A DNA stretch of 64,000 nt from Sphingomonas sp. BAUL-RG-20F-R05-02. Its GTDB lineage: Bacteria > Pseudomonadota > Alphaproteobacteria > Sphingomonadales > Sphingomonadaceae. Shown in pieces: positions 9,072 to 17,333 of the stretch; within the stretch, counting starts at the first letter, position 1; each line of letters opens with the position of its first letter. A program made the translations under genes and the position numbers. Under the pieces are notes generated by a model. That model was given only the letters and a program-made list of their open reading frames with translations. It was not told the DNA's origin and did no database searches. The stretch lies in assembly GCF_022662305.1 (NCBI RefSeq), contig NZ_JAKNQH010000001.1:372001-436000 (forward strand). Direction: 5' to 3'.

Positions 9072-9530
9072 TCAGACGTTGGTCGACGTTGCCGCGTTGG
9101 TACCGGTGACGACCGCGTCCGGCTTTTTCTCTCCCTCGGCACCAACCGCATCCTCGATCTTGCCGACGATGGCTTCGACGGACTTCGGTTTGCGCAACGC
9201 GAATACCGCGGCACCCGCCGCCGCCACGGCAGCAACCGCGCCACCGGCAAGCGCCGGCCAACGCGTCGCCGGCTTTTTGGGCGGGCTCGCTTTAGCCTTG
9301 GTCGCGCGCTTGGCTGCGGTTGCGGGCTTTTTGGCGGGCGTTGCTGGCTTCTTCGCAGGCGGCGCCTTTGCCGGCGTTAAGGGCTTGCCTGCTGCGGCCT
9401 TTGCGGCCGATGCCTTCGCGGCGGCGGCTTTCGGCGCAGCCGCTTTCGTCGAAGTCGATTTGCTGGCGACGGTCTTGCGACCGGCGTTCTTGGCGGTGGT
9501 ATCGGACTTGGAGGTGTCTTCGTCAGCCAT
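9072..9530 (-). CDS. Lys/Ala/Pro-rich histone-H1-like protein with one membrane helix
   Basis: A 152-residue, strongly biased protein. Residues 1-20 are polar and acidic. Residues 20-90 consist of AAxK and PAKKPA-type repeats like histone H1, AlgP or PhaF tails. Residues about 92-112 (ALAGGAVAAVAAAGAAVFAL) form a probable single membrane helix. The last 40 residues are mixed and end in a Thr/Asn-rich tail. The start is the ATG at 9530, with AGGA seven bases upstream; GTG three bases earlier is possible. No family can be named. The layout suggests a membrane-anchored, basic cytoplasmic arm that could touch DNA or polyphosphate, which is inference. It lies 61 bases downstream of amn on the same strand. 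Confidence 0.75.
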   Translation of the reverse strand: MADEDTSKSDTTAKNAGRKTVASKSTSTKAAAPKAAAAKASAAKAAAGKPLTPAKAPPAKKPATPAKKPATAAKRATKAKASPPKKPATRWPALAGGAVAAVAAAGAAVFALRKPKSVEAIVGKIEDAVGAEGEKKPDAVVTGTNAATSTNV

Positions 9531-9591
9531 CACGCGATCCTAATCGTTGAGGTGGCGTAACGCATGGAACTCTTCGCGGTTGCGTGTTCGA

Positions 9592-11040
9592 TCAGCGGAA
9601 CGGCGGTTCGTTGAAGGCCCGCAGTTTGCGTGAGTGAAGCTTCGCACCTTCCCGCCGCAATTCCTCGCATGCCTCGATACCGATCTTGAGATGCTCGGCG
9701 ATGGCACGTTCGTAGAAGCGGTTGGCTTGCCCCGGCAACTTCAACTCGCCGTGCAGCGGCTTGTCCGACACGCACAGAAGCGTCCCGTATGGCACGCGAA
9801 ATCGATAGCCCTGCGCAGCGATCGTTGCCGATTCCATGTCGATGCCGACTGCGCGGCTCAGTGAGAAGCGCAGCGCTGACTTGGAGTAACGCAGCTCCCA
9901 GTTTCGGTCGTCCGTGGTGACGATGGTGCCGGTGCGCAGGCGCCTTTTAAGCTCTTCGCCCGATTGCCCGGAGATCGTCTCGGCCGCGCGCGCCATTGCG
10001 AGTTGCACCTCGGCAATCGCCGGCACTGGGATCTCCGGCGGCAGCACGTCGTCAAGGACGTGGTCGTCGCGTAAATATGCATGCGCGAGCACATAGTCGC
10101 CGATCCGCTGGCTAGGGCGAAGACCGCCGCAATGGCCGATCATCAGCCACGCCTCAGGGCGTAGCACGGCGAGGTGGTCGCAGATCGTCTTCGCGTTGGC
10201 GGGACCGACGCCGATGTTGACAAGGGTGATGCCGGTGCCGTCCGCCGCCATGAGGTGGTAGGCCGGCATCTGGTGCCGGCGCCACGCGCTGGTATCAGCC
10301 ATGAACGCCTCCACGTCGTCGCCGACATGCAGCATCCGCCCGCCTGCGCCCGACAGCGCTGAAAAGCGCGAGCCTTCGCCAAGCTGATCGAACGCCCACC
10401 GGATGAATTCATCAACATAACGATGATAATTGGTGAACAGCACAAAACGCTGAACATGCTCGGGCGGCGTGCCAGTGTAGTGCCGCAGCCGTGCGAGGGA
10501 AAAGTCGGTGCGCAATCCGTCGAACAACGCAAGCGGACGAATATCATCGGCTATGGTGTAAAGGCCATCGGCAATCTCGTCGCCGATATGGGCGAGTTCG
10601 GTGGCCGGAAAATGCCGGGACAGTTCCGCAGTGGATACAGTATCGAGCCGAAGCGCATGACCAGCGTCGATCACGTACGGGAAGGGGATCTCCTGTCGTC
10701 CCGCGACGGCGACGACTTCGACGTCGTAATCCTCAATCAGCAACGTCAGCTGTTCGATCAGATAATCCGCGAAGATCGCTGGTTTGGTGACGCTGATGCG
10801 GTATTCGCCTGCCGATACCAGCCGCCCAAAAGACCGTGGCGGGACGGTCGTGGCGCCACCGCTGTAGCGGACGTGGATCTCAGGATATGCAAAGCTGCCG
10901 TCGCGACGGCTGGCAGGGTCGGGTACGACACCGCCATCAAGATAGGCGGTCAACGCAGCCTGCAACCGTTCAACTGATGCGGAGTAGAGCCGATCGAGTT
11001 CGGCAACGATAGCGGCGGCGGGGGTGGCGATTGTCGTCAT
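9592..11040 (-). CDS. amn: AMP nucleosidase
   Basis: Hydrolyses AMP to adenine and ribose 5-phosphate, controlling adenylate pools. At 482 residues it matches Amn: an N-terminal Amn-specific domain (residues about 1-180, including FAYPEIHVRY and IEDYDVEVVAVAGRQEIPFP) followed by a nucleoside-phosphorylase-type catalytic domain with LVNIGVGPANAKTICDHL, MIGHCGGLRPSQRIGDYV and the purine-site segment GIDMESATIAAQGY. ATG at 11040 opens the family N-terminus. A strong hairpin lies between it and the gene upstream on the same strand, so amn probably has its own promoter in the 62-base gap or inside the hairpin region. Confidence 0.95.
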   Translation of the reverse strand: MTTIATPAAAIVAELDRLYSASVERLQAALTAYLDGGVVPDPASRRDGSFAYPEIHVRYSGGATTVPPRSFGRLVSAGEYRISVTKPAIFADYLIEQLTLLIEDYDVEVVAVAGRQEIPFPYVIDAGHALRLDTVSTAELSRHFPATELAHIGDEIADGLYTIADDIRPLALFDGLRTDFSLARLRHYTGTPPEHVQRFVLFTNYHRYVDEFIRWAFDQLGEGSRFSALSGAGGRMLHVGDDVEAFMADTSAWRRHQMPAYHLMAADGTGITLVNIGVGPANAKTICDHLAVLRPEAWLMIGHCGGLRPSQRIGDYVLAHAYLRDDHVLDDVLPPEIPVPAIAEVQLAMARAAETISGQSGEELKRRLRTGTIVTTDDRNWELRYSKSALRFSLSRAVGIDMESATIAAQGYRFRVPYGTLLCVSDKPLHGELKLPGQANRFYERAIAEHLKIGIEACEELRREGAKLHSRKLRAFNEPPFR

Positions 11041-11056
11041 CCACCGGGGCTATAAC

Positions 11057-11092
11057 AGCACCGTTACGCTGGCAAGGCAGCGTAACGGTGCT
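11057..11092 (-). terminator. strong hairpin after the small Ala-rich gene
   Basis: A perfect 14-bp inverted repeat: AGCACCGTTACGCT at 11057-11070 and AGCGTAACGGTGCT at 11079-11092, with an 8-base loop. Read on the minus strand it directly follows the gene ending at 11103 and is trailed by TTAT. It would end transcription of that gene before amn. Confidence 0.65.
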
Positions 11093-11102
11093 GGCAATGG
11101 GT

Positions 11103-11450
11103 TCAGGCTTTCGACTTCGCCTTGCCGGCCTGCGCAGGCTCGTCGTCTTCGAGCAGCTTCGATACGCCGAACGCTGCACCGGCGACGGTAGCGGCAACGC
11201 CGGCGCCGATCGCTGCTGCGGCAACAGGATGTTCCTTCACCGCTTCGATCGTGGTCTCGACCGCCTGGCCGATCGCGTCCTTCGCCTGAGCGTATAAGGA
11301 CGAGGAGGTTTCAGTCACGGTCTTGGCCGCATCCTGAGCAGCGGCGGTTGCTGTCTTTGCGGCTTCCTGCGCGCTCGTGGTCGCTGAGTGCAGGATCGAA
11401 TCGGTCTTGGCCGCGGATCCGTTGGTGGCTTCGCTGGTAGTGTCGGTCAT
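11103..11450 (-). CDS. small Ala-rich amphipathic protein, YqjD/ElaB-like
   Basis: A 115-residue protein. Residues 25-75 are a long amphipathic helix with phased Ala/Lys repeats (AQEAAKTATAAAQDAAKTV), and residues 75-100 (EHPVAAAAIGAGVAATVAGAAFG) are a Gly/Ala-zipper hydrophobic segment. This is the plan of the DUF883/YqjD/ElaB group, tail-anchored inner-membrane proteins that in E. coli bind ribosomes in stationary phase; the match is by architecture only. ATG at 11450, with GGAGGG about 7 bases upstream. It lies between the peroxiredoxin gene and amn, all on the minus strand, and is followed by its own strong hairpin. Confidence 0.7.
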   Translation of the reverse strand: MTDTTSEATNGSAAKTDSILHSATTSAQEAAKTATAAAQDAAKTVTETSSSLYAQAKDAIGQAVETTIEAVKEHPVAAAAIGAGVAATVAGAAFGVSKLLEDDEPAQAGKAKSKA

Positions 11451-11521
11451 GGAACAGCCCTCCTTGCTTCACCGAAACAAACGGCTTGCGGGCGAGAGCG
11501 TTCCATGACCGCAACGGCTTA

Positions 11522-12001
11522 TCAGATCTCGCTCAGCAGATATTCCGCAGCAGAAACCTTGAACTCGCCCGGCGCTTCGACATTGAGCTGTTCGACCACA
11601 CCGTCGTTGACGAGCATCGAGAAGCGCTGACCACGCGTGCCCATGCCGAACTTCGCGGCATCCATGGTCAGGCCAAGCGCGGTGACGAGATCTGCGCTGC
11701 CGTCGGCAAGCATGGTGATGCCGTCCGCGCCCGCATCCTTGCTCCACGCAGCGAGCACGAACGGATCGTTGACGGCAGTGCAGGCGATCTCATCCACCCC
11801 CTTCGCCTTCAGGTCGGCTGCCTTGTCGATATAGCCGGGCAGGTGGCGAGCCGAGCAGGTTGGCGTGTAGGCGCCGGGTACCGAAAACACCGCGACCTTG
11901 CGGCCCGCGAAATACGTGTCCGAGCTGACCTGATCGGGGCCGTCTGCGGTGACCTTGGTGAGAGTGACGCTTGGGATGCGGTCGCCGACGCTGATCGTCA
12001 T
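11522..12001 (-). CDS. Prx5-type peroxiredoxin
   Basis: Thiol peroxidase that reduces H2O2 and organic hydroperoxides, in the cytoplasm. The 159-residue protein has the Prx5 signature PGAYTPTCSARHLPGY with peroxidatic Cys49, followed by the family segments AVNDPFVLAAWSKD and FGMGTRGQRFSMLV. Only one other Cys (near residue 71, EIACTAV) is present, so reductant could be glutaredoxin/GSH or thioredoxin. ATG at 12001 has GGAG six bases upstream; extending to 12028 adds a non-family stretch. Divergent from yqgE across 96 bases, which must hold both promoters. Confidence 0.94.
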   Translation of the reverse strand: MTISVGDRIPSVTLTKVTADGPDQVSSDTYFAGRKVAVFSVPGAYTPTCSARHLPGYIDKAADLKAKGVDEIACTAVNDPFVLAAWSKDAGADGITMLADGSADLVTALGLTMDAAKFGMGTRGQRFSMLVNDGVVEQLNVEAPGEFKVSAAEYLLSEI

Positions 12002-12097
12002 GAAATTCTCCGATTGAGGATGGGGCACCGATTAGGTCGGCGTATCGGACAACGAATTCAAGCGTGACGCGCACGGAACGGCGGCTATTATCCGAGT

Positions 12098-12658
12098 ATG
12101 GAATCGGCCGCTTTTCTCACGGGGCAGCTATTGCTCGCGCTTCCCGGCATCGGCGATCCGCGCTTCGAACGCGCGGCGATCGCGATGTGTGCACATGACG
12201 AGAATGGCGCGATCGGGATCGGCACCGGGGCGTTAATCGCCGATCTGGGCCTGCACGAACTGCTCGCGCAGTTCGAGATCGAGCCCGGTCTTGCACCCGA
12301 TGCGCCGGTGCATTTCGGTGGTCCGGTGGAGCCGCAGCGCGGCTTTGTTCTGCATAGCTCGGATTGGGCGGGGCAGGACACGATCGACGTCGCCGGCCGC
12401 TGGTCGCTGTCGGGTACGATCGATGTGTTGCGCGCGATTGCCGAAGGCAAGGGGCCAAGCCGCTGGCTGGTCGCGCTCGGCTACGCCGGCTGGGGCGCGG
12501 GGCAACTGGAGGGAGAACTCACGCGCCACGGATGGTTCAATGCACCAGCCGATGCAGACCTGCTGTTCGGAAGCGCTCCGGCTAAGCGCTGGGAGAGCGG
12601 CTTCAAGCGCATCGGCATCGATCCGCGCATGCTCGGCAGCGAAACCGGGAGGGCTTAG
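12098..12658 (+). CDS. yqgE: YqgE/AlgH family protein
   Basis: A 186-residue soluble protein of the YqgE (DUF179, AlgH) family: FLTGQLLLALPGIGDPRFERA at the N-terminus, FGGPVEPQRGFVLH in the middle, and ALGYAGWGAGQLEGEL toward the C-terminus are family-diagnostic. The biochemical role is unknown. ATG at 12098 begins at the usual family N-terminus. About 300 bases without a clear gene follow, ending at ahcY. Confidence 0.93.
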   Translation: MESAAFLTGQLLLALPGIGDPRFERAAIAMCAHDENGAIGIGTGALIADLGLHELLAQFEIEPGLAPDAPVHFGGPVEPQRGFVLHSSDWAGQDTIDVAGRWSLSGTIDVLRAIAEGKGPSRWLVALGYAGWGAGQLEGELTRHGWFNAPADADLLFGSAPAKRWESGFKRIGIDPRMLGSETGRA

Positions 12659-12872
12659 GCGGCTGCGTCGCTTTCTTGCGCAGAGAGGTGCAGTTCGCCC
12701 TCGCGCGAGCCGTGCGGTCGCGACATGGCTGCGCAGGATTTCGGCGACATGGGGGAAATTGCAGCCACCTGCGTCTGTCGCCGCCGTCGGGGTAGATCGT
12801 CGAATCGTTAGTAGATGCGGACAGCGCCGCGAGATGGGACGTAGCGACGACCTTTGCACACGAAATCCTGAT

Positions 12873-12888
12873 ATAAAGATATCTTTAT
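12873..12888. promoter_or_regulatory. perfect 16-bp palindrome upstream of ahcY (putative operator)
   Basis: ATAAAGAT/ATCTTTAT is a perfect palindrome 68 bases before the ahcY GTG start. It overlaps a TATAAA string at 12872-12877 that could be a -10 box, the layout expected for a repressor site. It is AT-rich in a very GC-rich background. SahR, an ArsR-family regulator of the S-adenosylhomocysteine cycle in many Proteobacteria, uses AT-rich palindromes with a GATATC core in front of SAM-cycle genes, so SahR or an analogue is the natural candidate. No regulator gene is in the window. The rest of 12659-12955 shows no coding region or recognisable riboswitch fold to me. Confidence 0.55.
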
Positions 12889-12955
12889 GTTTGATCCTCT
12901 AGCGAACCCGCGCTACGGGGCTGCGCATCCAACCGCGTTATTCGGAGACTCCCAC

Positions 12956-14371
12956 GTGGCCACCGTACTCGACCGCAAGAACGACTATGTCGTCGCCGAC
13001 ATCAGCCTCGCCGATTATGGCCGCGCCGAAATCAACATCGCCGAAACCGAAATGCCGGGCCTCATGGCGCTGCGCAGCGAGTTTGGCGCGTCCGCTCCGC
13101 TGAAGGGTGCGCGCATTACCGGATCGCTGCACATGACGATCCAGACCGCCGTGCTGATCGAGACGCTGACCGCGCTCGGCGCCGATGTCCGTTGGGCGAC
13201 CTGCAACATCTACTCGACGCAGGACCATGCCGCCGCCGCGATTGCCGCGACTGGCGTGCCGGTGTTCGCGATCAAGGGCGAGAGCCTGGCGGATTACTGG
13301 GATTACGTCGGCTCGATCTTCGATTGGGACGATGGCACCGGGCAGACCTGCAACATGATCCTCGACGATGGCGGCGACGCGACGATGTTCGCGCTGTGGG
13401 GCGCCAAGCTCGAGGCCGGCCACACCATGCCGGAGCCCGAGAACGAGGAAGAGGTGGAGATGCAGCGCGCGCTCAAGGCGTTCATCGCCAAGAAGCCGGG
13501 TTACCTCACCGAGACGGTCAAGAACATCAAGGGCGTGTCGGAAGAGACCACCACCGGCGTTCACCGCCTGTACGCGATCTCGAAGAAGGGCGAGCTGCCG
13601 TTCCCGGCGATCAACGTCAACGACAGCGTTACCAAGTCGAAGTTCGACAACCTGTACGGTTGCAAGGAATCGCTGGTCGACGCGATCCGTCGCGGCACCG
13701 ACGTGATGCTCGCTGGCAAGGTCGCCACCGTCGCCGGCTTCGGTGACGTCGGCAAGGGTTCGGCCCAGTCGCTCCGCAACGGCGGCGCGCGCGTCCTCGT
13801 CACCGAGATCGACCCGATCTGCGCGTTGCAGGCGGCAATGGAGGGCTTCGAGGTCGTGACGATGGAAGAGGCGGTCACCCGCTCGGACATCTTCGTCACC
13901 GCCACCGGCAACGCCGACGTCATCACCGCCGATCACATGAAGGCGATGAAGAACATGGCGATCGTCTGCAACATCGGCCACTTCGACAGCGAGATCCAGA
14001 TCTCCGCGCTGTCGAACTACAAGTGGACCGAGGTCAAGCCGCAGGTCGACCTGGTCGAGTTCCCAGACGGCAAGCAGATCATCGTCCTGTCGAAGGGCCG
14101 TCTCGTCAACCTCGGCAATGCGACCGGCCACCCGTCGTTCGTGATGTCGGCGAGCTTCACCAACCAGACGCTGGCGCAGATCGAGCTGTTCACCAAGGCC
14201 GAGAACTACGGCAACGACGTGTACGTCCTGCCGAAGCATCTCGACGAGAAGGTGGCGGCACTGCACCTCGAAAAGCTCGGCGTGAAGATGACGACGCTTT
14301 CGCAGAAGCAGGCCGACTACATCGGCGTGCCGGTCGAAGGCCCGTTCAAGCCCGACCATTACCGCTACTGA
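12956..14371 (+). CDS. ahcY: adenosylhomocysteinase (S-adenosylhomocysteine hydrolase)
   Basis: NAD-dependent cleavage of S-adenosylhomocysteine to adenosine and homocysteine, clearing the product of all SAM methylations. The 471-residue protein has the substrate-site helix [16 protein letters not shown], the NAD Rossmann motif [16 protein letters not shown], and the C-terminal KPDHYRY. I chose GTG at 12956 ([11 protein letters not shown]), with GGAG eight bases upstream, because it gives the usual family N-terminus. The ATG at 12887 is in frame but lies inside the palindrome and would add 23 residues unlike the family. A strong terminator follows. Confidence 0.97.
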   Translation: MATVLDRKNDYVVADISLADYGRAEINIAETEMPGLMALRSEFGASAPLKGARITGSLHMTIQTAVLIETLTALGADVRWATCNIYSTQDHAAAAIAATGVPVFAIKGESLADYWDYVGSIFDWDDGTGQTCNMILDDGGDATMFALWGAKLEAGHTMPEPENEEEVEMQRALKAFIAKKPGYLTETVKNIKGVSEETTTGVHRLYAISKKGELPFPAINVNDSVTKSKFDNLYGCKESLVDAIRRGTDVMLAGKVATVAGFGDVGKGSAQSLRNGGARVLVTEIDPICALQAAMEGFEVVTMEEAVTRSDIFVTATGNADVITADHMKAMKNMAIVCNIGHFDSEIQISALSNYKWTEVKPQVDLVEFPDGKQIIVLSKGRLVNLGNATGHPSFVMSASFTNQTLAQIELFTKAENYGNDVYVLPKHLDEKVAALHLEKLGVKMTTLSQKQADYIGVPVEGPFKPDHYRY

Positions 14372-14395
14372 TCTCGCGCTCGCGAGATAGCGGAA

Positions 14396-14426
14396 GGGGC
14401 CGTGGAGCGATCTACGGCCCCTTTTT
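14396..14426 (+). terminator. intrinsic terminator of ahcY
   Basis: GGGGCCGT at 14396-14403 pairs with ACGGCCCC at 14414-14421 across a 10-base loop, followed at once by TTTTT. It begins 24 bases after the ahcY stop. A short ATCTCGCG-CT-CGCGAGAT inverted repeat lies just before it. Confidence 0.9.
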
Positions 14427-14517
14427 CGTTGCCGTAGTTTGCGTTAGCCCGGCGTCACGCTAGGGCTTGCGATCAGCAAGGGAGCCGCGACGACGTGCCG
14501 ATGATCAGGGGCCTGCA

Positions 14518-16878
14518 ATGAACGGCACATCGACGCTTGAGCTGGTGCTGTCGGGCGTGGTGCTGGCCGCGCTGATCGTCGCGACCACATGGGCGCTTTT
14601 CGTCGGTCTGCGTGCGAGGCGCGATGCCGCGGAAGCGCTGGACCAAAACGTCCGACTGGCGGCCCTGCTGAAATCCTCGCCGGCGCTCGTAGTGGTGGTA
14701 CGTGCGGACGGGCGGCTCGACGCGTCGGAGCGGCTTGGCGAGTGGCTCGGGCTGGCGACAACGCCGCGCTACGTCGCCGATCTGGCGGGGGACGGCACAG
14801 CGGGTTTCGGCCCTGCCGACGCGCGCGGCCTCGCCGACGACATCGCCGCCGCGCAAAAATCCGGCCGAGGCTTTACCAGATCGGTGCAGGCACAAGGTGC
14901 CGCCCGTGCGCTGCTGATCCGTGGGGCCAAAGCCGCGGGCGATCTTCGCGCGCCCGGCGGCGTGGTGCTGTGGTTGTTCGACGCAACCGACAGCCTGTCA
15001 GAAATCGCGCGATTGAACGACGAGGTTGCCGCCGCGCACCGCGCGTTCGACGTACTGACCGGCCTCATCCAGGCCGCGCCGATGCCGATGTGGTATCGTG
15101 GGAGCGACATGCGGCTGGCGATGGTCAACAGCCATTACGCGGACGCGGTCGATGCCGCCGATCCCGAGGACGCGGTTGTGCGGGGGCTGGAACTGGTCGA
15201 GAGTGGGGGGCTCGGCGGCCCGCTCGCCGGGGCGATCGCCGCGCGGGAGAGCAGCCGGTTGCAGGTCAAGGCGATGCCCGCGACGATCAAGGGCGAGCGG
15301 CGGATGTTGCGCGTGTACGACGTGCCGATGCCGGATGGCGGCGTTGCCGGCTTTGCCGTCGACGTCGAGGATCTCGAACAGGCGCGCGCCACGATCAAAC
15401 GGCTTGGGGACACCGAGCGCGCGACGCTTGACCGACTTTCGGCCGGGGTCGCGCAGTTCGGGTCGGACCGGGCGCTGATCTTCTTCAATCAGCCATTCCA
15501 GCGGATTTTCGGGATCGGTAGCGACTGGCTGGCGGACTCGCCGGAATTTGATCGCGTGCTGGAACGCATGCGCGAGGCGAACCGGCTGCCGGAGGTGCGT
15601 GACTTCCCCGGCTGGAAGGCCGAGCGGCGTGCTTGGTTCGTTGCGACCGGCGGCGCGATCGAGGAGCAATGGCACCTGCCCGGTGGCGTTCATCTGCGCG
15701 TCGTCGCGCAGCCGCTGCCGGATGGAGGGTTGCTGCTGATCTTCGAGGACCGCACCGAGCAGGTCCAGCTTGCCAGCGGAATGGATACCCTGTTGCGGGT
15801 GCGGGCGGCGACGTTCGAGAACCTGTTCGAGGCGCTCGGCGTGTTCGCCGCCGATGGCAAGCTGCAACTGTGGAACAACAAGTTTCGGACCTTGTGGAAT
15901 TTCGATGAGGCGTTCCTCGCGACGCACCCGCGCGTCGATGCGCTCGCGGAAGTAGCGGCCTCGCAACTCGCCAATCCGGATCGGGCGGCGCTGATCGGCG
16001 AATTGGTTCGCGCCGCCACGGTCGAGCGGCAGCAGCGCGGCGGACAGGTGCGTTTTGCCGATGGGCGCTATTTCGAGTTCGCGGCCGTGCCGCTGCCCGA
16101 CGGCAACGGGCTTTTCACGATGCTCGACACCACGGATCGACGCCGTATCGAGACTGCGTTGCGCGATCGCAACGAAGCGCTGGAAGCGGCGGATCGCGTC
16201 AAGACGTCGTTTGTCGCCAACATGAGCTACGAATTGCGTACGCCGCTCACGTCAATCAGCGGGTTCGCGGAAATGCTGAGTGCGGGTTACGGTGGTAAGC
16301 TCGGCGACGACGCGACGACCTATGTCGAGGCAATCATGGATTCGGTGCAGCGTCTCGGCGCCTTGATCGATGATGTTCTGGATCTCACGCAGAGCGACAC
16401 CGCCGATCCCGTGGTGGTGCGCGACGAGGTCAATCTGGTGCCGCTCGCACGCGGCGCCGCGCAGACGATCCAGTCGATGGTCGAGAGGCGCGGGTTGGAG
16501 TTCGCGGTCGAGGTCATGCCGTCCGCCGGCGTCGTGCGTGGCGACGGCAAACGCATCCGGCAGGTAATCGAGCATCTGCTCCGTCATGCCGTTGCAGGCA
16601 CGGCGACGGGGGGACGCATCCTGCTCCGCGTCGACGGCAATTCGAGCGGCGCCCGGATCGTCGTGTCGGACGATGGCGCTGGCATGAGCCGGCAGGCGGT
16701 CGCTCGCGCGTTCGATCGCTTTGCCCAACCGGAGGTGACGCGCGATGGCGAGCGGGCGCTCGGCCTTGGCCTGCCGCTCGCCAAGCAGTTCGTCGAAACG
16801 CACGGCGGCACGATCGAGCTTATGTCGGAGCCGGGCGAGGGGACAGCCATCACCGTGCTGCTGCCGCGTAACCGATGA
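14518..16878 (+). CDS. divL: DivL-type PAS sensor kinase with Tyr in place of the phospho-His
   Basis: A 786-residue protein: one N-terminal membrane helix (LVLSGVVLAALIVATTWALFV), a long PAS-rich region (about residues 40-540), a HisKA-like dimerisation domain, and a C-terminal ATPase domain (SDDGAGM, then GLGLPLAKQ). In the H-box the usual His is Tyr571 (NMSYELRTPL). This substitution is the hallmark of Caulobacter DivL, which controls CckA, and so CtrA, and binds DivK; the same flanking genes support the call. The usual N-box Asn-Ala is also altered (HLLRHAV), so ATP hydrolysis may be weak. ATG at 14518 follows AGGGG; it overlaps tsaE by ATGA. Confidence 0.88.
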   Translation: MNGTSTLELVLSGVVLAALIVATTWALFVGLRARRDAAEALDQNVRLAALLKSSPALVVVVRADGRLDASERLGEWLGLATTPRYVADLAGDGTAGFGPADARGLADDIAAAQKSGRGFTRSVQAQGAARALLIRGAKAAGDLRAPGGVVLWLFDATDSLSEIARLNDEVAAAHRAFDVLTGLIQAAPMPMWYRGSDMRLAMVNSHYADAVDAADPEDAVVRGLELVESGGLGGPLAGAIAARESSRLQVKAMPATIKGERRMLRVYDVPMPDGGVAGFAVDVEDLEQARATIKRLGDTERATLDRLSAGVAQFGSDRALIFFNQPFQRIFGIGSDWLADSPEFDRVLERMREANRLPEVRDFPGWKAERRAWFVATGGAIEEQWHLPGGVHLRVVAQPLPDGGLLLIFEDRTEQVQLASGMDTLLRVRAATFENLFEALGVFAADGKLQLWNNKFRTLWNFDEAFLATHPRVDALAEVAASQLANPDRAALIGELVRAATVERQQRGGQVRFADGRYFEFAAVPLPDGNGLFTMLDTTDRRRIETALRDRNEALEAADRVKTSFVANMSYELRTPLTSISGFAEMLSAGYGGKLGDDATTYVEAIMDSVQRLGALIDDVLDLTQSDTADPVVVRDEVNLVPLARGAAQTIQSMVERRGLEFAVEVMPSAGVVRGDGKRIRQVIEHLLRHAVAGTATGGRILLRVDGNSSGARIVVSDDGAGMSRQAVARAFDRFAQPEVTRDGERALGLGLPLAKQFVETHGGTIELMSEPGEGTAITVLLPRNR

Positions 16879-17333
16879 GGATGGAGTTGCCCGATGAAGC
16901 GGCGAGCGCCGCGTTCGGCGCGCGTCTTGCCGGATTGGTGCAGCCGGGCGACGTCATCACGCTGACCGGAACGCTTGGCGCGGGCAAGACCAGCATCGCG
17001 CGCGGTTTGCTCGCCGCACTGGGTCTGGAGGGTGAGGCACCGTCGCCCAGCTTCGCGATCGTGCAGCCTTACGAACCGCCTGAAACCAGGATGCCGGTGC
17101 TGCACGTCGACCTCTATCGGATCGAAGAACCGCAGGAGATCGCGGAACTGGGCTTGGACGAAGCGCTGGCGGACTCGGTGCTGATCGTCGAATGGCCGGA
17201 CCGCGCGCCCGGCGCATGGCCGCATGCGCTGGCGCTCACCCTGGATTTCGCCCCCGGTGGCGGCCGCCGCTTGACAGCGCAGGTGCCGGCGGCATGGAAG
17301 GCGCGATGGCCCTTTCCCCTGTATCCAACATGA
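16875..17333 (+). CDS. tsaE: TsaE, ATPase of t6A tRNA modification
   Basis: With TsaB, TsaC and TsaD it makes N6-threonylcarbamoyladenosine at position 37 of ANN-decoding tRNAs. The 152-residue protein has the P-loop GTLGAGKT (residues 32-39), SPSFAIVQPY and the Walker B/catalytic HVDLYRIEE segment. Its ATG overlaps the divL stop (ATGA) and its own stop overlaps the start of amgK (ATGA). None of tsaB, tsaC or tsaD is in the window. Confidence 0.94.
   Translation: MRMELPDEAASAAFGARLAGLVQPGDVITLTGTLGAGKTSIARGLLAALGLEGEAPSPSFAIVQPYEPPETRMPVLHVDLYRIEEPQEIAELGLDEALADSVLIVEWPDRAPGAWPHALALTLDFAPGGGRRLTAQVPAAWKARWPFPLYPT

Noticed and set aside
12887..12955. ATG at 12887 as the ahcY start
   Set aside because: It lies inside the palindrome and likely -10 region, lacks a ribosome site, and adds 23 residues unlike the family; GTG at 12956 has GGAG at good spacing.
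12659..12955. SAH or SAM riboswitch in the ahcY leader
   Set aside because: I could not fold a known SAH or SAM riboswitch core in this stretch; the palindrome suggests protein control instead. A covariance-model search would settle it.
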